DNA of 64,000 nt from Thermogemmatispora aurantia (GTDB lineage Bacteria; Chloroflexota; Ktedonobacteria; Ktedonobacterales; Ktedonobacteraceae), in NCBI RefSeq assembly GCF_008974285.1, contig NZ_BKZV01000002.1, forward strand, positions 248,001 through 312,000. The letters are read 5' to 3'. The position numbers were made by a program, and so were the translations under genes. Below are positions 26,599 through 36,074 of the stretch, one piece after another (positions within the stretch are counted from its first letter, which is position 1; each line of letters opens with the position of its first letter). Below the pieces are notes generated by a model. The model saw only the letters and a program-made list of their open reading frames with translations, searched no databases and was not told the DNA's origin.

Positions 26599-27858
26599 GT
26601 GACGGTGAAGCACTCACCAGAGCCAGCTGAGATCGAGCGGGTGCTGAAGCGCGGGGTGGTGCTGGTGGAGAAAGAGGAAGAGCTACGGCGCCTGCTGCTG
26701 GAAGGCAACCGCGGGGAGCCACTGCGGGTCAAACTTGGCGTTGATCCCAGTCACTATGAGTTGACCATCGGTCATGCGGTGGTCTTCCGCAAGTTACGCC
26801 AGTTTCAGCGCCTGGGCCACAAGGCCGTGGTGGTGATCGGCGACTGGACAGCCCGCCTGGGCGATCCGAGCGGACGAGAGAACGCGCGTAAGCCACTGAG
26901 CGCCGAGCAGGTCAAGGCCAATGCCGCTACTTATCTCGACCAGTTCTACCGCATCGTTGATCGCGAGCAGACCGAGGTACGCTGGCAGAGCGAATGGTTC
27001 GATCAGTTCACCCTGGCCGATGTCATGCGCCTGCTCAGCTACAAGACGGTGGCGCAGATGCTGGCCCGCGACGATTTTGCCAAGCGTTTCCACAGCGGCA
27101 TCGAGATCTATCTGTCAGAATTGATGTATCCACTCTTGCAGGGCTACGATTCAGTGGCGCTGCGTGCCGATGTGGAGATCGGCGGTACCGATCAGACCTT
27201 TAATTTGCTGGTGGGGCGTGAGCTGCAGCCAATCTTTGGCCAGCCACCGCAGCAGATTCTCACGGTGCAACTGATCGTGGGGCTGGATGGCCAGCTGAAG
27301 ATGGGCAAATCGCTGAATAACTATATTGCCCTGACGGCCCCACCCAACGATATGTACGGCAAGCTGATGTCGCTGCCCGATCACGCGATGAGGAGCTACT
27401 TTGAGACGCTGACCGATGTCCCCGACGAGGAGTTGGAAGAGATGAGCCGCAAGATGGCCGAGGGGACACTTAATCCAATGGTGGTCAAGCGCCGCATGGC
27501 TCGTGAAATCGTGAGCGAGTTCCACGGTCCCGAGGCCGCTCAGGCAGCGGAGGAAGCTTTTATTCGCCAGTTCTCCCAGCGGCAGCTACCGGAAGAGATG
27601 CCTCTCTATCCGCTGACGGAGCCGGTCAATATTGTCACCCTCCTGGTGGAGGCCAGGCTCGTTCCCAGCCGCAACGAGGCCCGTCGCCTGATCCAGCAGG
27701 GAGGCGTGAGCTTCTTCCCCCACGGCGCTACCAGCGAGGTCCAAAAGATCGAGACGCCCGATTTCATGGTGCCTCCCAGTGAGGGCGCCGTACTCAAAGT
27801 TGGCAAGCTGCGCTATCTGCGCATTACTTCGCCTTCTTCTTCTTCAGTCCAGTCTTGA
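26599..27858 (+). CDS. tyrS: Tyrosyl-tRNA synthetase
   Basis: 419 residues. Class I motifs are YELTIGHAVV (HIGH variant) and KMGKSLNN (KMSKS variant). Tyrosine-site segments YPLLQGYDSV and GGTDQTFNLLVGRE are present. A C-terminal S4 RNA-binding domain (LVPSRNEARRLIQQGGVSF) completes it. This is the TyrZ-like group. GTG start at 26599 with GAGGAAGG upstream; a GTG two codons later is the alternative. Confidence 0.95.
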   Translation: MTVKHSPEPAEIERVLKRGVVLVEKEEELRRLLLEGNRGEPLRVKLGVDPSHYELTIGHAVVFRKLRQFQRLGHKAVVVIGDWTARLGDPSGRENARKPLSAEQVKANAATYLDQFYRIVDREQTEVRWQSEWFDQFTLADVMRLLSYKTVAQMLARDDFAKRFHSGIEIYLSELMYPLLQGYDSVALRADVEIGGTDQTFNLLVGRELQPIFGQPPQQILTVQLIVGLDGQLKMGKSLNNYIALTAPPNDMYGKLMSLPDHAMRSYFETLTDVPDEELEEMSRKMAEGTLNPMVVKRRMAREIVSEFHGPEAAQAAEEAFIRQFSQRQLPEEMPLYPLTEPVNIVTLLVEARLVPSRNEARRLIQQGGVSFFPHGATSEVQKIETPDFMVPPSEGAVLKVGKLRYLRITSPSSSSVQS

Positions 27859-27873
27859 GAATGCTCGAAGCAG

Positions 27874-27915
27874 GTGGGCCTCGCAGCACAGCCTTGGCAG
27901 CGCTGCGAGGCCCAC
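27874..27915 (+). terminator. Perfect 14-bp hairpin between tyrS and mtnP
   Basis: GTGGGCCTCGCAGC (27874-27887) pairs exactly with GCTGCGAGGCCCAC (27902-27915), loop 14 nt. It has no U-tract, so it may be a factor-assisted terminator or an mRNA-processing/stability element. Confidence 0.55.
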
Positions 27916-27959
27916 ACCCGACTTGATGATTTCTGCCAGCAAGGAGGAATGCGATCGCT

Positions 27960-28832
27960 ATGCCACAGGCAACCATTGGGGTGATTGGCGGCAGCGGGCT
28001 GTACCGCATGGAGGGGATGACTGATCTGGAGGAGGTGGCGGTAGAGACACCCTTTGGCGCCCCCAGCGATGTGATTACCATCGGCAAACTGGAAGGGGTG
28101 CCAGTGGCCTTCCTGCCGCGCCACGGACGGGGTCACCGCCTCAGCCCTACCGAGATTCCGGTCCGCGCTAATATCTGGGCCTTGAAGAGCCTGGGCGTGC
28201 AATGGGTGATCTCGGTGAGCGCCGTCGGCAGCTTGCGCGAGCACATTGCCCCCCGTGATCTGGTCGTTCCCAACCAGCTCTTCGATCGCACGAAGAGCCG
28301 TGTGAACTCCTTCTTCGAGGGCGGCCTGGTAGTTCATTGCACCTTCGCTGAGCCGTTCTGTCCCACCCTGAGCCGGCTCCTGCTGGAGACCGCCCGCGAA
28401 CTCGGCGATGTGCGCGTACACGAGGGTGGGACCTATGTCTGCATCGAGGGACCGCTCTTCTCAACGAAGGCGGAGTCTCTGGCTTACCGCAGCTGGGGCA
28501 TGGACATTATCGGCATGACAGCCCTGCCCGAGGCCAAGCTGGCCCGCGAGGCCGAGCTGTGCTATGCGACCCTGGCCTGTGTGACCGACTACGATTGCTG
28601 GCATGAGAGTGAAGAGTCGGTCTCGGTGGAGCTGGTGGTGCAGAATTTGAACGCTAATGTGACGAATGCGCAGCGCATTTTGCGCCGCCTGGTCAGCAAG
28701 ATCCCTGCCGACCGCAGCATGGTGAGCTGCGATTGCTCCCAGGCGCTGGCTTCGGCTATCATTACCGACCGCACCGTGATCCCCGAGGCGGTGCGCGAAA
28801 AATACCGCCTGCTGATCGAGAAGTATCTCTAA
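27960..28832 (+). CDS. mtnP: S-methyl-5'-thioadenosine phosphorylase
   Basis: 290 residues of the PNP/MTAP family 2. Diagnostic segments are IGVIGGSGLY, FLPRHGRGHRLSPTEI and the methionine/nucleoside site GPLFSTKAESLAYR. It phosphorolyses MTA to adenine and MTR-1-phosphate in methionine salvage, matching the nearby methionine synthase/MTHFR fusion. AAGGAGG is 12 bases before the ATG, rather long. Confidence 0.93.
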   Translation: MPQATIGVIGGSGLYRMEGMTDLEEVAVETPFGAPSDVITIGKLEGVPVAFLPRHGRGHRLSPTEIPVRANIWALKSLGVQWVISVSAVGSLREHIAPRDLVVPNQLFDRTKSRVNSFFEGGLVVHCTFAEPFCPTLSRLLLETARELGDVRVHEGGTYVCIEGPLFSTKAESLAYRSWGMDIIGMTALPEAKLAREAELCYATLACVTDYDCWHESEESVSVELVVQNLNANVTNAQRILRRLVSKIPADRSMVSCDCSQALASAIITDRTVIPEAVREKYRLLIEKYL

Positions 28833-28956
28833 TTCTGAGGCTACGCGGAGCACCTGCCCCCTGTCGACCCGACCGGCTGCAGTCCGGGGAGAAGGCAGGC
28901 CGCGCTCCGCCCGCCTCCGATTCGGGCCCCTCTCCCATCTATGGCAGCCCGGCCCT

Positions 28957-30423
28957 CTAGCCTAGCAGGGCGTGGAGCTGCTGCCCCAATTGGGTAATAG
29001 CCTCGGCAGGGTGACGCTCTCCCAGCAAGGCGCTGTAGACTGCCGCCTGAACGGCGCTGGAAAATTGCGCGTACTGCGCCAGGCGCGGACGTAACTGTCC
29101 CCTCTCTTCAATCATCTGCCACAGGCCGCTGTAGAAGGGAACATTAGCTTGCAGCCCCGGATCATTATAGATCTCCTTCAGGACCGGCAGGTAGTTCTGG
29201 CTGCCGGCCAGGGCTTTTTGGGCGGAATCGCACAGTAGCCAGCGAGCAAAGGTCAGGGCGGCAGCTCGCTCTCGCGGCGAGGCATGAGCATTGATAGCGA
29301 CCTGCCAGCCGCCGATACAGGGACGGGTTGCCCCTGGTAGGGGATAGACAGCTACCCGCTGGGTATGAGCCTGCGATCCCAGCCCACGGATATCGAGCTG
29401 GTTGTAGGCATAAGGCCAGTTGCGCATGAAGGCCGCAATCCCTTGATTGAAGTGGGCGATCGTCAACGGCTCATCCAGCCCCCACATGCCCCCAGTGCTC
29501 TCCAGGGACTGCAGCGGGGTAATGGCGCCCGGACCCTGGACCCATGAGACCATGTCCCCCAAGGCTTGCTCTAATTGATCTCGATAGTGCTCAACAATCA
29601 CCTGATAGGTTGGCCGCTTGTCTTGCTGGCCACTGTCCTCAGCGAGCAGTTGAGCACCGTAGCCTGAAAAGACTTCCAGAGCATTGCAGACCAGCCCTTC
29701 ATAGCGGGCGTCCTGCCAAAGATAACCCCAGCCTGGTAGAACGCCAGTGACTGACTGTTTGGCTTGCGCCTCGCGCGCCATCGCGCTGAGCTGTTTCCAG
29801 GATGAGGGCGGCAGGCTTTCGCCCGCAGCATAGGGAATATCGCTGCGGCAGAAGAGCAGGCCCACATCGCTATGAAGAGGCAAGGCCCACAGCCGCCCCT
29901 CGCTGGTAGGATAGCTGGCAGCGGTGAGAGCCGTCTGCAGGTACTGCTCGCTATCGCTCTGGCAAAGCAGCTCATCGAGAGAAACGAGCCAGTGCTGCTC
30001 TGCAAATTCGGCAGTATAGATGATATCGAGCGAGAAGATCTGCGGAGTCTCTCGACCCGCTTTGAGCTGCTGACGCAGCCACTGGTGATAGGCGTCGGTG
30101 CTGCTTCCTTGAGCCGCTAAGGTGACCTGCACGCCGAAGCCTAACGCGTTGAAAGTGTCTACCAGCGTTTTAAAGATCCCTTTCGGGTCCGGTTCGGCAT
30201 ACCAGAAGATCTGCGTGGGTGAGGAGGAGCCGACTACGCTCGTCGGCGAGCAGAGGGCCATCTGGGAGACGCAGGTGTCCATGATCGGCTGAGAAACGTT
30301 GCTGGAGATGCACGAGGAGAGCAGGGACCACGTTCCCCCAGCTAGCATGGCCAAAACCTGGCGTCGACTCCAGCCTTGCTCTAGCTTAGCGCCCAGACCC
30401 GGCAGCGGCGGCAATTGTCTCAT
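28957..30423 (-). CDS. Extracellular solute-binding lipoprotein, family 1
   Basis: A 488-residue periplasmic/solute-binding type-2 fold protein. The N-terminus carries a twin-arginine-like signal with a lipobox (RRQVLAMLAGG, then LLSSC), indicating membrane anchoring after export. The body resembles sugar-binding ABC components. No permease or ATPase gene is adjacent. Its ATG lies 19 bases after the TIR-receptor stop with AGGAG upstream, so the two are co-transcribed. A role in sensing with the receptor is possible but unproven. Confidence 0.82.
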   Translation of the reverse strand: MRQLPPLPGLGAKLEQGWSRRQVLAMLAGGTWSLLSSCISSNVSQPIMDTCVSQMALCSPTSVVGSSSPTQIFWYAEPDPKGIFKTLVDTFNALGFGVQVTLAAQGSSTDAYHQWLRQQLKAGRETPQIFSLDIIYTAEFAEQHWLVSLDELLCQSDSEQYLQTALTAASYPTSEGRLWALPLHSDVGLLFCRSDIPYAAGESLPPSSWKQLSAMAREAQAKQSVTGVLPGWGYLWQDARYEGLVCNALEVFSGYGAQLLAEDSGQQDKRPTYQVIVEHYRDQLEQALGDMVSWVQGPGAITPLQSLESTGGMWGLDEPLTIAHFNQGIAAFMRNWPYAYNQLDIRGLGSQAHTQRVAVYPLPGATRPCIGGWQVAINAHASPRERAAALTFARWLLCDSAQKALAGSQNYLPVLKEIYNDPGLQANVPFYSGLWQMIEERGQLRPRLAQYAQFSSAVQAAVYSALLGERHPAEAITQLGQQLHALLG

Positions 30424-30442
30424 GGCTTAGCTCCTGGAAGGA

Positions 30443-32716
30443 TCAGCTATAGCGCCCACTGATGAGCATTTCCTGCTCGGTATAGGGGCCGGGCTGAGCG
30501 GGAGACGATCCAGGGACAATTTTGAGCACGAGCACAGCTTTATCGATGGGATAGCCATCGGGGCCGAAGGCGATCTGACCACTGATTCCCTGCACCGGCT
30601 GAGCCGGGGCGATGCTCTCCAGCCCTTGCAGGAGTGTGGCCCCGGGCCTGGCCCTCTGAAAGGCGGTGAAGACAACGGTGAATGCATCATAGGCCAGGAT
30701 CACCTCGCTCTCCTCGCGACTTTTGCCATAGGTGATCGGTCCTTCGCTCTGTCCCGGCGGGCTGAATTCACTGAGATAGTCTGCAAAGAAAGCCGGCGGC
30801 GGCTTGTCCGGCAGGAAGTAACCATATTCATCGGGGTAGGCAAAGCTCAGAAAATGCAGTCCGACCAGGGCTGCGCGATCCGTAGACGAGAGGAGATCAA
30901 CATAATGATAGAGGATGTCTGTCCCCAGGACGACCAGATGAGAATACCGCTGAGAGGCAAGGGCTTTCTGCAAAATGACAGCGCTGGGGGCCGCACCGAT
31001 AAAGATAAGGGCATCGTTCATTCGCGTGATGAACTTCAGGCTGTCTTGTATCCCCGTGGCAGAGTCACCGGTGTACGCCTGGGAAGGATAGACTTGCTGC
31101 TGACGATTGGTGAAGCTCTGCAGATCATGCGCCAGGGCCTGGGCAGAAGGCAGATTTTCATCATAGATGACATCAGGATTACGTGCTCCAATATGCTGCA
31201 TATAGGCCACGATAGCGGCGGCTTCGCTTTGGAGCGAGGGCACAACACTGAAGAAGTTAGGGAGCAGGCCGCTCAGATCCGTCGGAACCGAAGCGACGAT
31301 GGGAACCGGCATATTCGACAGCAGCTTCTGTAGATCGCTGCTCATACCCTCCTGCACCACATCATCCCCTGCCAGTCCGAATGGCCAGCCAATCAACGCC
31401 AGAGCATTCAGTCCTTGCGCCTGGAGGCACTTCTGAGTCAGCCTGGCAGCTTCCAGAGCTGTCTCAGTGCTATAGCCAGTATTATCGATGAGGAGGACCA
31501 GCTTCATTCGATGCTCTTGATCTCTGTTATACTCCTTTTGATAGACGAACGCCCCCTGTAGAATAGCTCGACTTTGAAGCGCATCTTGCTGCGCGTAGAG
31601 ATCCCCTCGATGCGAGAAATGAACTCCCACCAGCAGGGAGAGGTGCGGCTGAGAGAAGTAGAGCAGGTCCTCATCATAGATACCGGCTTCGGCATCCGTG
31701 GGATCAGTCCTGCGAGCCAGTTGAAAGTAGGTCCGAGCCTGGCTGATACGGCCTGCCCTGAGCAGGGCCGCCGCCTGCAGCTTGGCGCTGATTGTCAGAC
31801 CATTTCCCTGGTCGAAGATCGATTGTCCGACGCTGATTCCGACACAATCGCCAGCTACCAGCTCTGTAGTCAGCCCCACTGCGCCAGGCATACCTGCCTG
31901 GCTGCAGGCTGCAATCGTCGTAGCAGTGTGGCCCGTGCGGATCTCAGTTGCCGGACTAGAGGTACGCAGAGCCAGATAGCCGATGCCGATAGAGACGCAG
32001 AGAACGCAGAAGAAGAGAGCTAACAGAGTCACTACCTTCCAGGTGGCGAACTGCCTCCAGCGCTTCTTTCTCTCCACAGGCAGGGCTGGTTGTATCCCAG
32101 CTATAGCCCCAGATCTGCCTTCTGCGGCAACCGTCTGCTCGTGAGGCAAGACAGGCACCGGTGCCGATTTTTCTTCACGAGCAACCTCCGATACCCCATC
32201 TTGGAGCGACTGACGCGCTGGCCCGCGCTTGATCAGCATCTCGATCTCATCGGAGGTTTTCTTGATCTCATTGGAGATTTCTTTGAGCACCTTATCACGC
32301 TGAGACGCTTCCAGAGAGGCCAGCGCCTTCTCAGAGCGTGGCAAGAGCTGGCAACGTTCGAGCAGCGGTATGCCTTGACGAGGAACTTCTCTGGCCAGTA
32401 TGGGGATAAATCTCCAGTCGTTCGCCGGCAAGCGCTCCTCGATCAGCTGCAGTTCAAAGCGATGATCTTGCAGAAAGTCGGGACCGACCAAGACAATGAC
32501 GAGGTTCGCCTCCCCGATGCGCCGCTGCAACTCAGCTTGCCGGTCATGGCCAGCCGGCAACTCTTTAGGGAGATCGCTCACGCTGATCTGGTTCGCCGAG
32601 AGGTGCTTGATCAACCGGCTGGCGAACTTCTTATCTTCCTGAGCATAGCAGAGGACAGAGCGAAGTGAAAGGGCAGAGGTAGACGACCCGCAGGATACGC
32701 TTCCCTGATCTCCCAT
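30443..32716 (-). CDS. TIR domain - transmembrane - PBP1 sensor fusion
   Basis: 757 residues. Residues ~18-155 are a TIR fold (LRSVLCYAQEDKKFASRL, LVIVLVGPDFL, FIPILARE). A charged linker leads to one transmembrane helix (227-250). Residues ~290-330 look TPR-like (LRAGRISQARTYFQLARRTDP). From ~400 the protein is a Leu/Ile/Val-type periplasmic-binding protein (KLVLLIDNTG, FSVVPSLQSEA, AYDAFTVVFTAF, GISGQIAFGPDG). This predicts an outside ligand sensor and an inside TIR effector. The TIR catalytic glutamate is not certain: E88 and E93 are near the expected place but the register is shifted. GGAGG seven bases upstream supports the start. Domain assignments are by eye. Confidence 0.8.
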   Translation of the reverse strand: MGDQGSVSCGSSTSALSLRSVLCYAQEDKKFASRLIKHLSANQISVSDLPKELPAGHDRQAELQRRIGEANLVIVLVGPDFLQDHRFELQLIEERLPANDWRFIPILAREVPRQGIPLLERCQLLPRSEKALASLEASQRDKVLKEISNEIKKTSDEIEMLIKRGPARQSLQDGVSEVAREEKSAPVPVLPHEQTVAAEGRSGAIAGIQPALPVERKKRWRQFATWKVVTLLALFFCVLCVSIGIGYLALRTSSPATEIRTGHTATTIAACSQAGMPGAVGLTTELVAGDCVGISVGQSIFDQGNGLTISAKLQAAALLRAGRISQARTYFQLARRTDPTDAEAGIYDEDLLYFSQPHLSLLVGVHFSHRGDLYAQQDALQSRAILQGAFVYQKEYNRDQEHRMKLVLLIDNTGYSTETALEAARLTQKCLQAQGLNALALIGWPFGLAGDDVVQEGMSSDLQKLLSNMPVPIVASVPTDLSGLLPNFFSVVPSLQSEAAAIVAYMQHIGARNPDVIYDENLPSAQALAHDLQSFTNRQQQVYPSQAYTGDSATGIQDSLKFITRMNDALIFIGAAPSAVILQKALASQRYSHLVVLGTDILYHYVDLLSSTDRAALVGLHFLSFAYPDEYGYFLPDKPPPAFFADYLSEFSPPGQSEGPITYGKSREESEVILAYDAFTVVFTAFQRARPGATLLQGLESIAPAQPVQGISGQIAFGPDGYPIDKAVLVLKIVPGSSPAQPGPYTEQEMLISGRYS

Positions 32717-33003
32717 AGTAGGACCTCCGCAGCCTCGCAGCAGTACGCAGCAGCAGGCTGGCCCGGCAGCGGGTCAGCGCAGACGAGACATCCTTGATTC
32801 CAATATCTTTCATTGTACAAGAAGATCGTCTTATTTTCCATAGAGTCATGGTGAAGTTACGCTGTAAGATCAGTCAGCTCGCGCCTGGACTGAACAGCAA
32901 GCAAGCCGACACAGACACAGGGCAACCAGCGCTCACAGGGAGAATCATCTCACGAGCGGCAAGAGTTACGCCTCCTATGTCGTGACGTAACCCACCATCA
33001 ATC

Positions 33004-33033
33004 TTGACAAGAGACCTGGGACAGGTGTACAAT
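33004..33033 (+). promoter_or_regulatory. Promoter for SRP RNA (and perhaps dnaX)
   Basis: TTGACA - 18 bases - TACAAT. The start near 33040 leaves an ~80-base leader before the folded SRP core. Confidence 0.7.
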
Positions 33034-33120
33034 AAGCCCTGGTCCGCGAAGGCAGATCCTGTAAGAGAGAACGAGCGGAACAGACCGGTTTTCTCCCCGC
33101 CCTGTCGCTCGGCGCAATTG

Positions 33121-33230
33121 GGTCCTGCGCGGCAGATGTCTGTGAACCCCGCCAGGTCCGTGAGGAAGCAACGGTAAATGGACCTCTCTGGGCGTCGCAG
33201 GGTTGCCTGATTGCGCTGAGCGGCAGGGCC
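33121..33230 (+). ncRNA. ffs: Small signal recognition particle RNA (4.5S-like)
   Basis: The closing stem GGTCCTG (33121-33127) pairs with CAGGGCC (33224-33230). The core holds the conserved apical hairpin with CCAGGTCCGTGAGGAAGCAA: GTGA (GNRA) tetraloop and the AGGAAGCA SRP-binding internal loop. Flanking GAACCCCGC and GCAGGGTTGCC pair. It lies upstream of dnaX, as scr does in Bacillus. It binds Ffh for membrane-protein targeting. No Alu domain was recognised, so it is the small type; the exact processed ends are estimates. Confidence 0.9.
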
Positions 33231-33247
33231 GGGCGAAAGCCGGTTTT
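33229..33247 (+). terminator. Terminator of the SRP RNA
   Basis: CCGG(G)C-GAAA-GCCGG hairpin followed by TTTTCTATCT. After it, 33248-33542 holds only low-complexity GC-rich sequence with short GCGAT/ACGAC repeats. Confidence 0.7.
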
Positions 33248-33542
33248 CTATCTGTCCAGCGCCTCTGTCTGCCTCACACGCGCATCCGTTCTGTCCCACG
33301 CCCGGCGGCATAGCAGGCACCGCTCCGCGGCACGCTGCCCCTGCCGGCGCGATGCGATGCGACACGACACGACAGGATAGGCAGGCCACCCGGCTGAGCA
33401 GGCTGGCCCTCTGACGAGAAACAGCGCCAGCGCCACCAGCCCCAGGCAAGCGGCAGACCGGTTCCTGCCCTGCTTCCCGCCTGTCCGTCTGTCCCGTCCG
33501 TCCATGCGCCAGCAGTCAGCCAGGAGAGAAGAGTGCATCCCT

Positions 33543-35762
33543 ATGAGTTCACAGGCTCTTTATCGCAAGTGGCGTTCGCAGACCTTCGAGCAGATGGTTG
33601 GCCAGGAGGCCGTTGTCGAGACGCTCAAGCACGCGCTCAGCAGCGGCAAGCTGGCCCATGCCTATCTGTTTACCGGCCCGCGCGGCACTGGCAAAACAAC
33701 AACCGCCCGTCTGCTCGCGAAAACGATCAATTGCCAGCAGCCCCGCAACGGCGAGCCTTGCAATGAGTGCCAGCAGTGCCGCGAGATTACCGCCGGTACT
33801 TCCTTCGATGTGATTGAGATCGATGCCGCCTCGAATCGCGGCATCGATAATATCCGCGAGCTGCGCGAGAAGGTGATGGTGCGTCCCACCTCCGGCAGGT
33901 ATAAGGTCTATGTCCTCGACGAGGCCCATATGCTGACAACGGAGGCCTTCAATGCCCTGCTGAAGACGCTGGAGGAGCCGCCAGAGCATGCGATCTTTGT
34001 GCTGGCGACTACTGATATGCATAAGATGCCAGCCACGGTGATCTCGCGCTGCCAGTGCTTCTATTTCAAGCGCTTTACGACCCGACAGATTGTAGACCAT
34101 CTGCACTATATCGCCAGCCAGGAAGGGGTAACGCTGGAAAAAGGAGCCGCTGAGCTGATCGCCCGTGCCGCTTCCGGGGGCATGCGCGACGCCCTGAGCC
34201 TGCTGGATCAGGCGATCGCTTACTCAGGGGAGCGGGTAAGCCTGGCCCAGGTTCAGGCCATGCTAGGCGTAGCCGATCCGCAGGCTATCGAGAAGCTGGT
34301 ACAGGCTGTGGCGGCAGGGGAGAGCGCGACGGGCCTGCACTTGATCCATCAGCTGGCTGAGGATGGGGCCGATCTGCGTCAGGTCAACACCCAGCTGGTA
34401 GAGTACTGGCGCGCTCTCATGCTGGCTCGCGCCGGAGCCTCCTTACCTGAGATTCTGGATCGCAGCGATGAGGAGATCCGCCAGATCCAGGAGCTGGCAG
34501 GCCATTTCTCGCTGGAGGAATTGACGGGTTTTGCCCGGATTTGTGCCCAGAATGAGCTGCTTCAGAAGGGCGTGGGAACACCTCAGCTGGCTCTGGAACT
34601 GGCTTTTCTGGAGTGCCTGGAGCTGCGCCGCCGGACCCAGTCAGGTGAGATTCCCCTGCCAGCCACCGGCCCCTCCTGGCAAAGTGCGACACCCGCCACT
34701 ACTTCCCCCGCTGCGCGCCCGGCACCACCAGCTCCCGCTTCAGGACGCAGCGGAGAGGAGCGCGACGAGACCGTTCCTTTGCGGCCTTTCCTACCGCCCC
34801 TCCGCCCGGCGCCGACCAGTGGAGGACGCCCCCGCTCCGAGGCTGGCCCGTCTACTCCACCTGCTTCCAGTACTATAGGAACAGCCACTCCAGCGGGAGC
34901 GGCGACGCCCGTCTCCACCCCAGCCTCAGCCACCACGGCCAGCCGCCCAGGCTCCGGCGCCCGCCCGCCTTCTGGTGCCTCCTCAGCCGCAACCCCAACC
35001 AGCGGAGGAACGCTGACGCTGCAGCAGGTGCAACAGGCCTGGGAAACGATTCGGCGCCGCGTGAGCCAGAAAAATCACAAAGCCGCCTCCTGTCTCCAGG
35101 ACTTCCACGTGGTGGATGTCGAGCAGCATGGCGGCCCGCCTGTGGTAGTCATCCAGGCCGAGCACCAACCGCACTTTGATTTTCTGAACCAGGGCAACCG
35201 TCATAAGCCGGTAGAGCAGGCCCTGGAGCTGCAATTTGGCATCAAATGCCTGGTGCGTCTCTTGCCTCCAGGCCAGCCCACCGGCTCGTCCCTCTTTGGA
35301 CGAGCCGTACTGCGCCGTGATCCCTCGACCTCCGCCATCGCCAACCCTGGCCCTGACAGCACCCTGCAGGCGGCAGAGGCCGCCGAAGCTGGAACCGAGG
35401 AGCCTTTACCTACGGCCAGCGGCGCTGAGGCTCCTGCCCCCTCCTCCCCCCTTGCCAGAAATGGCATAGTGACAGAAAATGATAGAGGTGGCAGGCCCGA
35501 GGCTGAGGAACTGCCTGTTGAGCAGAAGGGGCCATCGACCCAGCAATCCGAGCCTCCTGCTTCCAGCTGGTCTTCAGCCAGTGCCGAGAACCAACCTCAG
35601 CACGCCGCCCCAGCGACCAGCAAGCCTCGGCCCCAGAGCAATGGCTCTGCGCCACCGCCGGCTGTATTGCGCGAGAAGGCAAGCAGCGATCCGCGAGTGC
35701 AGGAGGTCATCAAAACCTTCAACGCAGAGATCGTCGACATTGATCTTGAAAAAAGCGAGTGA
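33543..35762 (+). CDS. dnaX: DNA polymerase III subunit gamma/tau
   Basis: 739 residues. The clamp-loader ATPase has Walker A GPRGTGKTTTA, the zinc-binding four-cysteine cluster (CQQP...CNECQQC), Walker B VLDEAHML and sensor I ATTDMHK. Domain III ends near residue 370. A ~125-residue Pro/Ala/Thr/Ser-rich linker, a tau-like domain (LQQVQQAWETIRRRVSQKNH) and a second disordered stretch follow. The ATG is chosen for MSSQALYRKWR, the standard opening. No convincing programmed frameshift for gamma is visible in the linker. It overlaps the SD of ybaB. Confidence 0.96.
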   Translation: MSSQALYRKWRSQTFEQMVGQEAVVETLKHALSSGKLAHAYLFTGPRGTGKTTTARLLAKTINCQQPRNGEPCNECQQCREITAGTSFDVIEIDAASNRGIDNIRELREKVMVRPTSGRYKVYVLDEAHMLTTEAFNALLKTLEEPPEHAIFVLATTDMHKMPATVISRCQCFYFKRFTTRQIVDHLHYIASQEGVTLEKGAAELIARAASGGMRDALSLLDQAIAYSGERVSLAQVQAMLGVADPQAIEKLVQAVAAGESATGLHLIHQLAEDGADLRQVNTQLVEYWRALMLARAGASLPEILDRSDEEIRQIQELAGHFSLEELTGFARICAQNELLQKGVGTPQLALELAFLECLELRRRTQSGEIPLPATGPSWQSATPATTSPAARPAPPAPASGRSGEERDETVPLRPFLPPLRPAPTSGGRPRSEAGPSTPPASSTIGTATPAGAATPVSTPASATTASRPGSGARPPSGASSAATPTSGGTLTLQQVQQAWETIRRRVSQKNHKAASCLQDFHVVDVEQHGGPPVVVIQAEHQPHFDFLNQGNRHKPVEQALELQFGIKCLVRLLPPGQPTGSSLFGRAVLRRDPSTSAIANPGPDSTLQAAEAAEAGTEEPLPTASGAEAPAPSSPLARNGIVTENDRGGRPEAEELPVEQKGPSTQQSEPPASSWSSASAENQPQHAAPATSKPRPQSNGSAPPPAVLREKASSDPRVQEVIKTFNAEIVDIDLEKSE

Positions 35763-35774
35763 GGAGCTTCTCTT

Positions 35775-36071
35775 ATGAACATGCGAGAGATCATGAAGGC
35801 TCAGCAGCGCCTTCAGAAATTGCAGGAGGAACTGGAGCAGAGTCAGTTTAGCGGGAGCGCAGGAGGCGGCGCAGTGACAATCACGATGAAGGGCAACTAC
35901 GAGATTACCGCCATCAAAATCGATCCCGAGGCGGTCAATCCTGAAGACATCGGTGAGCTGGAAACGATGCTGCTGGCAGCAGCCAAGGATGCTTTCAGCA
36001 AAGTGGCCGAGGCTCAACAAAAGATGTTCACCACGATCACAGGCGGCATCAAGATTCCAGGGTTGTTCTAG
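35775..36071 (+). CDS. ybaB: YbaB/EbfC nucleoid-associated protein
   Basis: 98 residues, standard length. An N-terminal helix (MNMREIMKAQQRLQKLQEE) precedes a beta-rich core (VTITMKGNYEITAIKID) and a C-terminal helix. It is a small DNA-binding dimer. It lies in the conserved dnaX-ybaB-recR order, 12 bases after dnaX and 3 before recR. Confidence 0.95.
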   Translation: MNMREIMKAQQRLQKLQEELEQSQFSGSAGGGAVTITMKGNYEITAIKIDPEAVNPEDIGELETMLLAAAKDAFSKVAEAQQKMFTTITGGIKIPGLF

Positions 36072-36074
36072 GCT

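Noticed and set aside
33361..33390. Short GCGAT/ACGAC repeats as a CRISPR or satellite
   Set aside because: Units of five to six bases in only a few copies; no spacer structure.
35740..35762. A6G run near the end of dnaX as a programmed frameshift site
   Set aside because: The zero-frame phase is GAA AAA AGC, not A AAA AAG, and it is three codons before the stop, so slippage would not create a gamma-like product.
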